From Candidatus Thalassarchaeaceae archaeon (GTDB lineage Archaea; Thermoplasmatota; Poseidoniia; Poseidoniales; Thalassarchaeaceae): DNA of 6,684 nucleotides. The stretch spans positions 1-6,684 of the forward strand of contig JAQXFF010000073.1 of assembly GCA_029250425.1 (NCBI GenBank), in the 5' to 3' direction. Below, one piece after another: positions 4,721-6,684 of this stretch. Numbering within the stretch: the first letter of the stretch is position 1; each line of letters opens with the position of its first letter. A model generated the notes under the pieces. That model had not been told where the DNA came from. It did no database searches and was given only the letters and a program-made list of their open reading frames with translations. The translations under genes were made by a program, and so were the position numbers.

Positions 4721-6684
4721 ATTCTTGGCTTGCAAGCCACTCTTCAAGTTGCTCGATATTCCAACCTTGGTCGAAGTAACCTTGGATTGTCGCATCATCC
4801 CAGAATGGGAATTTCTCTCTGGCAATTTCCATAGGACTCTGCGTTGCCGCAGGTGGACCCCTGGATGCACCTGGTGGACCTCTTCGGTCACCGGGTCGTG
4901 TCGCGGGTGGACCGCGACTTTGCATTGGGGTGATTGGCTGCGCAGCCGGTAGGAAATCATCATCTTCGATGTATTCCAATTCATCATCTTCAACGGTTCT
5001 ATTCAAAACCAATAGTACGACGACAACTGCGATAATCAATACGATAACTACACCCGCAAGACCGATGTAAAGTCCAGTATTACTACTCTCATCCGCTTCA
5101 GCATACTTTGCAACATTGAAAGCAGGGATGCTCGCAATTTCCTGATCATCCATGTCTAGAATAACATAGCTAACATTGGTCGCTGCATTCGGGAATTGAT
5201 CCATCGAAATGCGCCAACGATAATCCTCACCTGGTTGTACACTGTAGGGGCAAATGTAACTGGTTGGTGCGCTCGCATCGCCAGAAATCCAAGTCACGAT
5301 TTGAATTTCTAGTACACCATTCTTGTTTCCTTCATTCTGGAAGTCAACCAATAGATCAAAGTCTGATTCCGCCATCGGGCGATCAACAGACAAATCTACT
5401 CGTGTGATACTGAATTTGGCGGATTCATAAGCGATTTCATAAGTTCCGGCACCACTGTTAACTGAATTTCCAAAAGACCCAGCACCATTGATGGTCTGTC
5501 CAGCTGAATCATGTCCAGTCAACCAGAACTTCACAATGACATTGTCCATATCGTCAGGAACTGGCTGTGTTGAATCCCACAGGTCGAAGCAAGTCGATGT
5601 TGCACGGATTCGACCTTGGGACGACTCGAGGTACAACGGTGTGCTTTCCCATCCGGGTCCGTCTTCAAATGCATTGAGATATTCAGTCCAATTGTATTCG
5701 AACCCACCAACATCTTGGGTTTTGTAGAACATCCAATTTAATTCCACTGAATTGACATCCATACCTTGTAGTTCATCGATGAGAATCTCTGCATCCAGGC
5801 AATCCATAATCGAAGAAGAAATACCTCCTTCAACTGTTTCACCCGTTATAGAGTTAGACAAATCCCACGAACCGAATACTGCATCTGGCCTGTCGCCATC
5901 AACCTTGACGATGAATGATCGTGAAGGTGCAGGTGTATTGTCTACTGCACCTTCTGGCATGCCGAGTAATTCCATTGTGTAACTGTATTCATTTGTTGCA
6001 GATGCTGCAGGTACAATCAGTTGGAAAGAACCGTTTTCGAATGCATAATCGTTCACATCTACCAACGCTGGAGAATATCCACTGTCGGGCAATCCAGCAG
6101 GATAGAGGGGCGTTCGAGTCACTTGGAGGGTTAGAGGGATTTCAGGCCCGACGAAAATCAAATCATTCATACCAGCACTGAACACATATCGACCTTCTAT
6201 GACCAGAATGTCGCCTTGGTAAACGAATCCTCCAGATGAGGTACCCACTCCATCGGTAGGGAATCCAGACGTATCCTCAACTTGGAAGGTAGTGGTATCA
6301 AGTTCAATACCACTCGAATAAGACCAACGTTGTGGATTTCTTGCGGCGCTAATGTGTACCTCGTTGTTGTTGAGATCTTTATCCTTCATTGCAACATCAG
6401 GCGTTTTCACACCACCCACATATGACAATGGAATCGACCATGACATACGGATGGGGACATCAAGTGTAAATTGCTGTTCAAACGGTGAAATTAGCACAGT
6501 TCCATCACGTGTTAGCATTCGTGGTTTGATTCCTGTATTTTCATAATCATCCAGGATTTCAATCCAGGTGCTGCTCGTCCAAGCCGTATCATTTTGTGGC
6601 GAGTAGAACAGTTCAATGCAACCATCAGGATCGTATGAACTACCAGCTTCATTGCAAAGTGCTGGATTCATAGCAACTGTAATC
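4719..6684 (-). CDS. Membrane-anchored surface protein with Ig/CARDB-like ectodomain and acidic, RGPP-containing tail (5' partial)
   Basis: The frame is open to the right edge, and nothing after the first visible ATG (6671) resembles a signal peptide, so the real start lies outside the window. Numbering below counts from that ATG. Residues 1 to about 530 look extracellular: beta-rich, acidic, Asn/Ser/Thr-rich, with a few scattered Cys (6, 18 and others) that could form disulfides. Residues about 420-522 resemble a CARDB/Ig-like module (FQNEGNKNGVLEIQIVTW). Before it, VKFWLTGHDSAGQ suggests another Ig/FN3-like domain. One membrane helix spans 533-557, followed by Arg. The 93-residue cytoplasmic tail holds an acidic patch (560-572), three RGPP copies (586-607) and a C-terminal helical segment with Trp/Tyr/Phe (622-650: FPFWDDATIQGYFDQGW then EEWL). 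This layout is familiar from Marine Group II surface proteins. Role unknown; adhesion, sensing or envelope scaffolding are possibilities only. Confidence 0.8.
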   Translation of the reverse strand, partial: ITVAMNPALCNEAGSSYDPDGCIELFYSPQNDTAWTSSTWIEILDDYENTGIKPRMLTRDGTVLISPFEQQFTLDVPIRMSWSIPLSYVGGVKTPDVAMKDKDLNNNEVHISAARNPQRWSYSSGIELDTTTFQVEDTSGFPTDGVGTSSGGFVYQGDILVIEGRYVFSAGMNDLIFVGPEIPLTLQVTRTPLYPAGLPDSGYSPALVDVNDYAFENGSFQLIVPAASATNEYSYTMELLGMPEGAVDNTPAPSRSFIVKVDGDRPDAVFGSWDLSNSITGETVEGGISSSIMDCLDAEILIDELQGMDVNSVELNWMFYKTQDVGGFEYNWTEYLNAFEDGPGWESTPLYLESSQGRIRATSTCFDLWDSTQPVPDDMDNVIVKFWLTGHDSAGQTINGAGSFGNSVNSGAGTYEIAYESAKFSITRVDLSVDRPMAESDFDLLVDFQNEGNKNGVLEIQIVTWISGDASAPTSYICPYSVQPGEDYRWRISMDQFPNAATNVSYVILDMDDQEIASIPAFNVAKYAEADESSNTGLYIGLAGVVIVLIIAVVVVLLVLNRTVEDDELEYIEDDDFLPAAQPITPMQSRGPPATRPGDRRGPPGASRGPPAATQSPMEIAREKFPFWDDATIQGYFDQGWNIEQLEEWLASQE
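4851..4916 (-). repeat. Three RGPP tail repeats (GGTGGACC on the plus strand)
   Basis: The octamer GGTGGACC occurs at 4852-4859, 4873-4880 and 4907-4914. On the coding strand these encode the Gly-Pro-Pro part of three RGPP units (residues 586-589, 597-600, 604-607) in the cytoplasmic tail. Spacing is uneven (11 and 7 residues), so it is a short degenerate proline-rich repeat, not a regular tandem array. Confidence 0.7.

Noticed and set aside
4423..4952. Overlapping plus-strand open frames of 118 and 141 residues
   Set aside because: Both are antisense to the membrane protein tail and the unknown gene; their composition follows from the Trp/Pro/Gly codons of the opposite strand.
6669..6671. 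ATG at 6671 as the true start of the membrane protein
   Set aside because: No signal peptide or Shine-Dalgarno is present and the frame stays open to the window edge, so it is more likely an internal methionine of a longer protein.

Overview
The window looks like a piece of an uncultured marine archaeal genome, most likely Marine Group II Euryarchaeota (Candidatus Poseidoniales, Thermoplasmatota). Three things point that way. One gene product has the two-repeat layout of a TATA-binding protein. Another is a TatD-like hydrolase of the type I associate with archaea. A third is a large secreted-type protein with one C-terminal membrane helix and an acidic, Pro-rich, Trp-containing tail, a style I know from that group. 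The assignment rests on recalled family features, not on a database search. Two genes at the left are of a kind normally thought of as bacterial.

All six genes lie on the minus strand and are tightly packed, so transcription runs right to left. From 6684 down to 4719 is a membrane-anchored protein whose N-terminus lies outside the window. After 9 nt comes an unrecognised 271-residue protein (4709-3894). It overlaps by ATGA a 171-residue TBP-fold protein (3897-3382). That gene shares one base (TGATG) with a TatD/COG1099-like metal-dependent hydrolase (3382-2483). A 74-nt gap follows, the only real intergenic space. Then come a complete FabI-type enoyl-ACP reductase (2408-1617) and, 9 nt further and in the same frame, the start of a very large ketosynthase-containing synthase of the PUFA-synthase/type I PKS kind (1607 and beyond the left edge).

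Two modules can be inferred. The left module (FabI plus a multidomain ketosynthase) suggests acyl-chain synthesis: condensation by the synthase and final enoyl reduction by FabI, in an organism whose domain classically lacks bacterial-type fatty acid synthesis. The middle module couples an unknown protein, a degenerate TBP-like protein and a TatD-like hydrolase through overlapping start and stop codons. This implies co-translation and perhaps a joint function that I cannot name.

No tRNA, rRNA, CRISPR array, insertion sequence or attachment site is visible. Plus-strand open frames look like antisense shadows.
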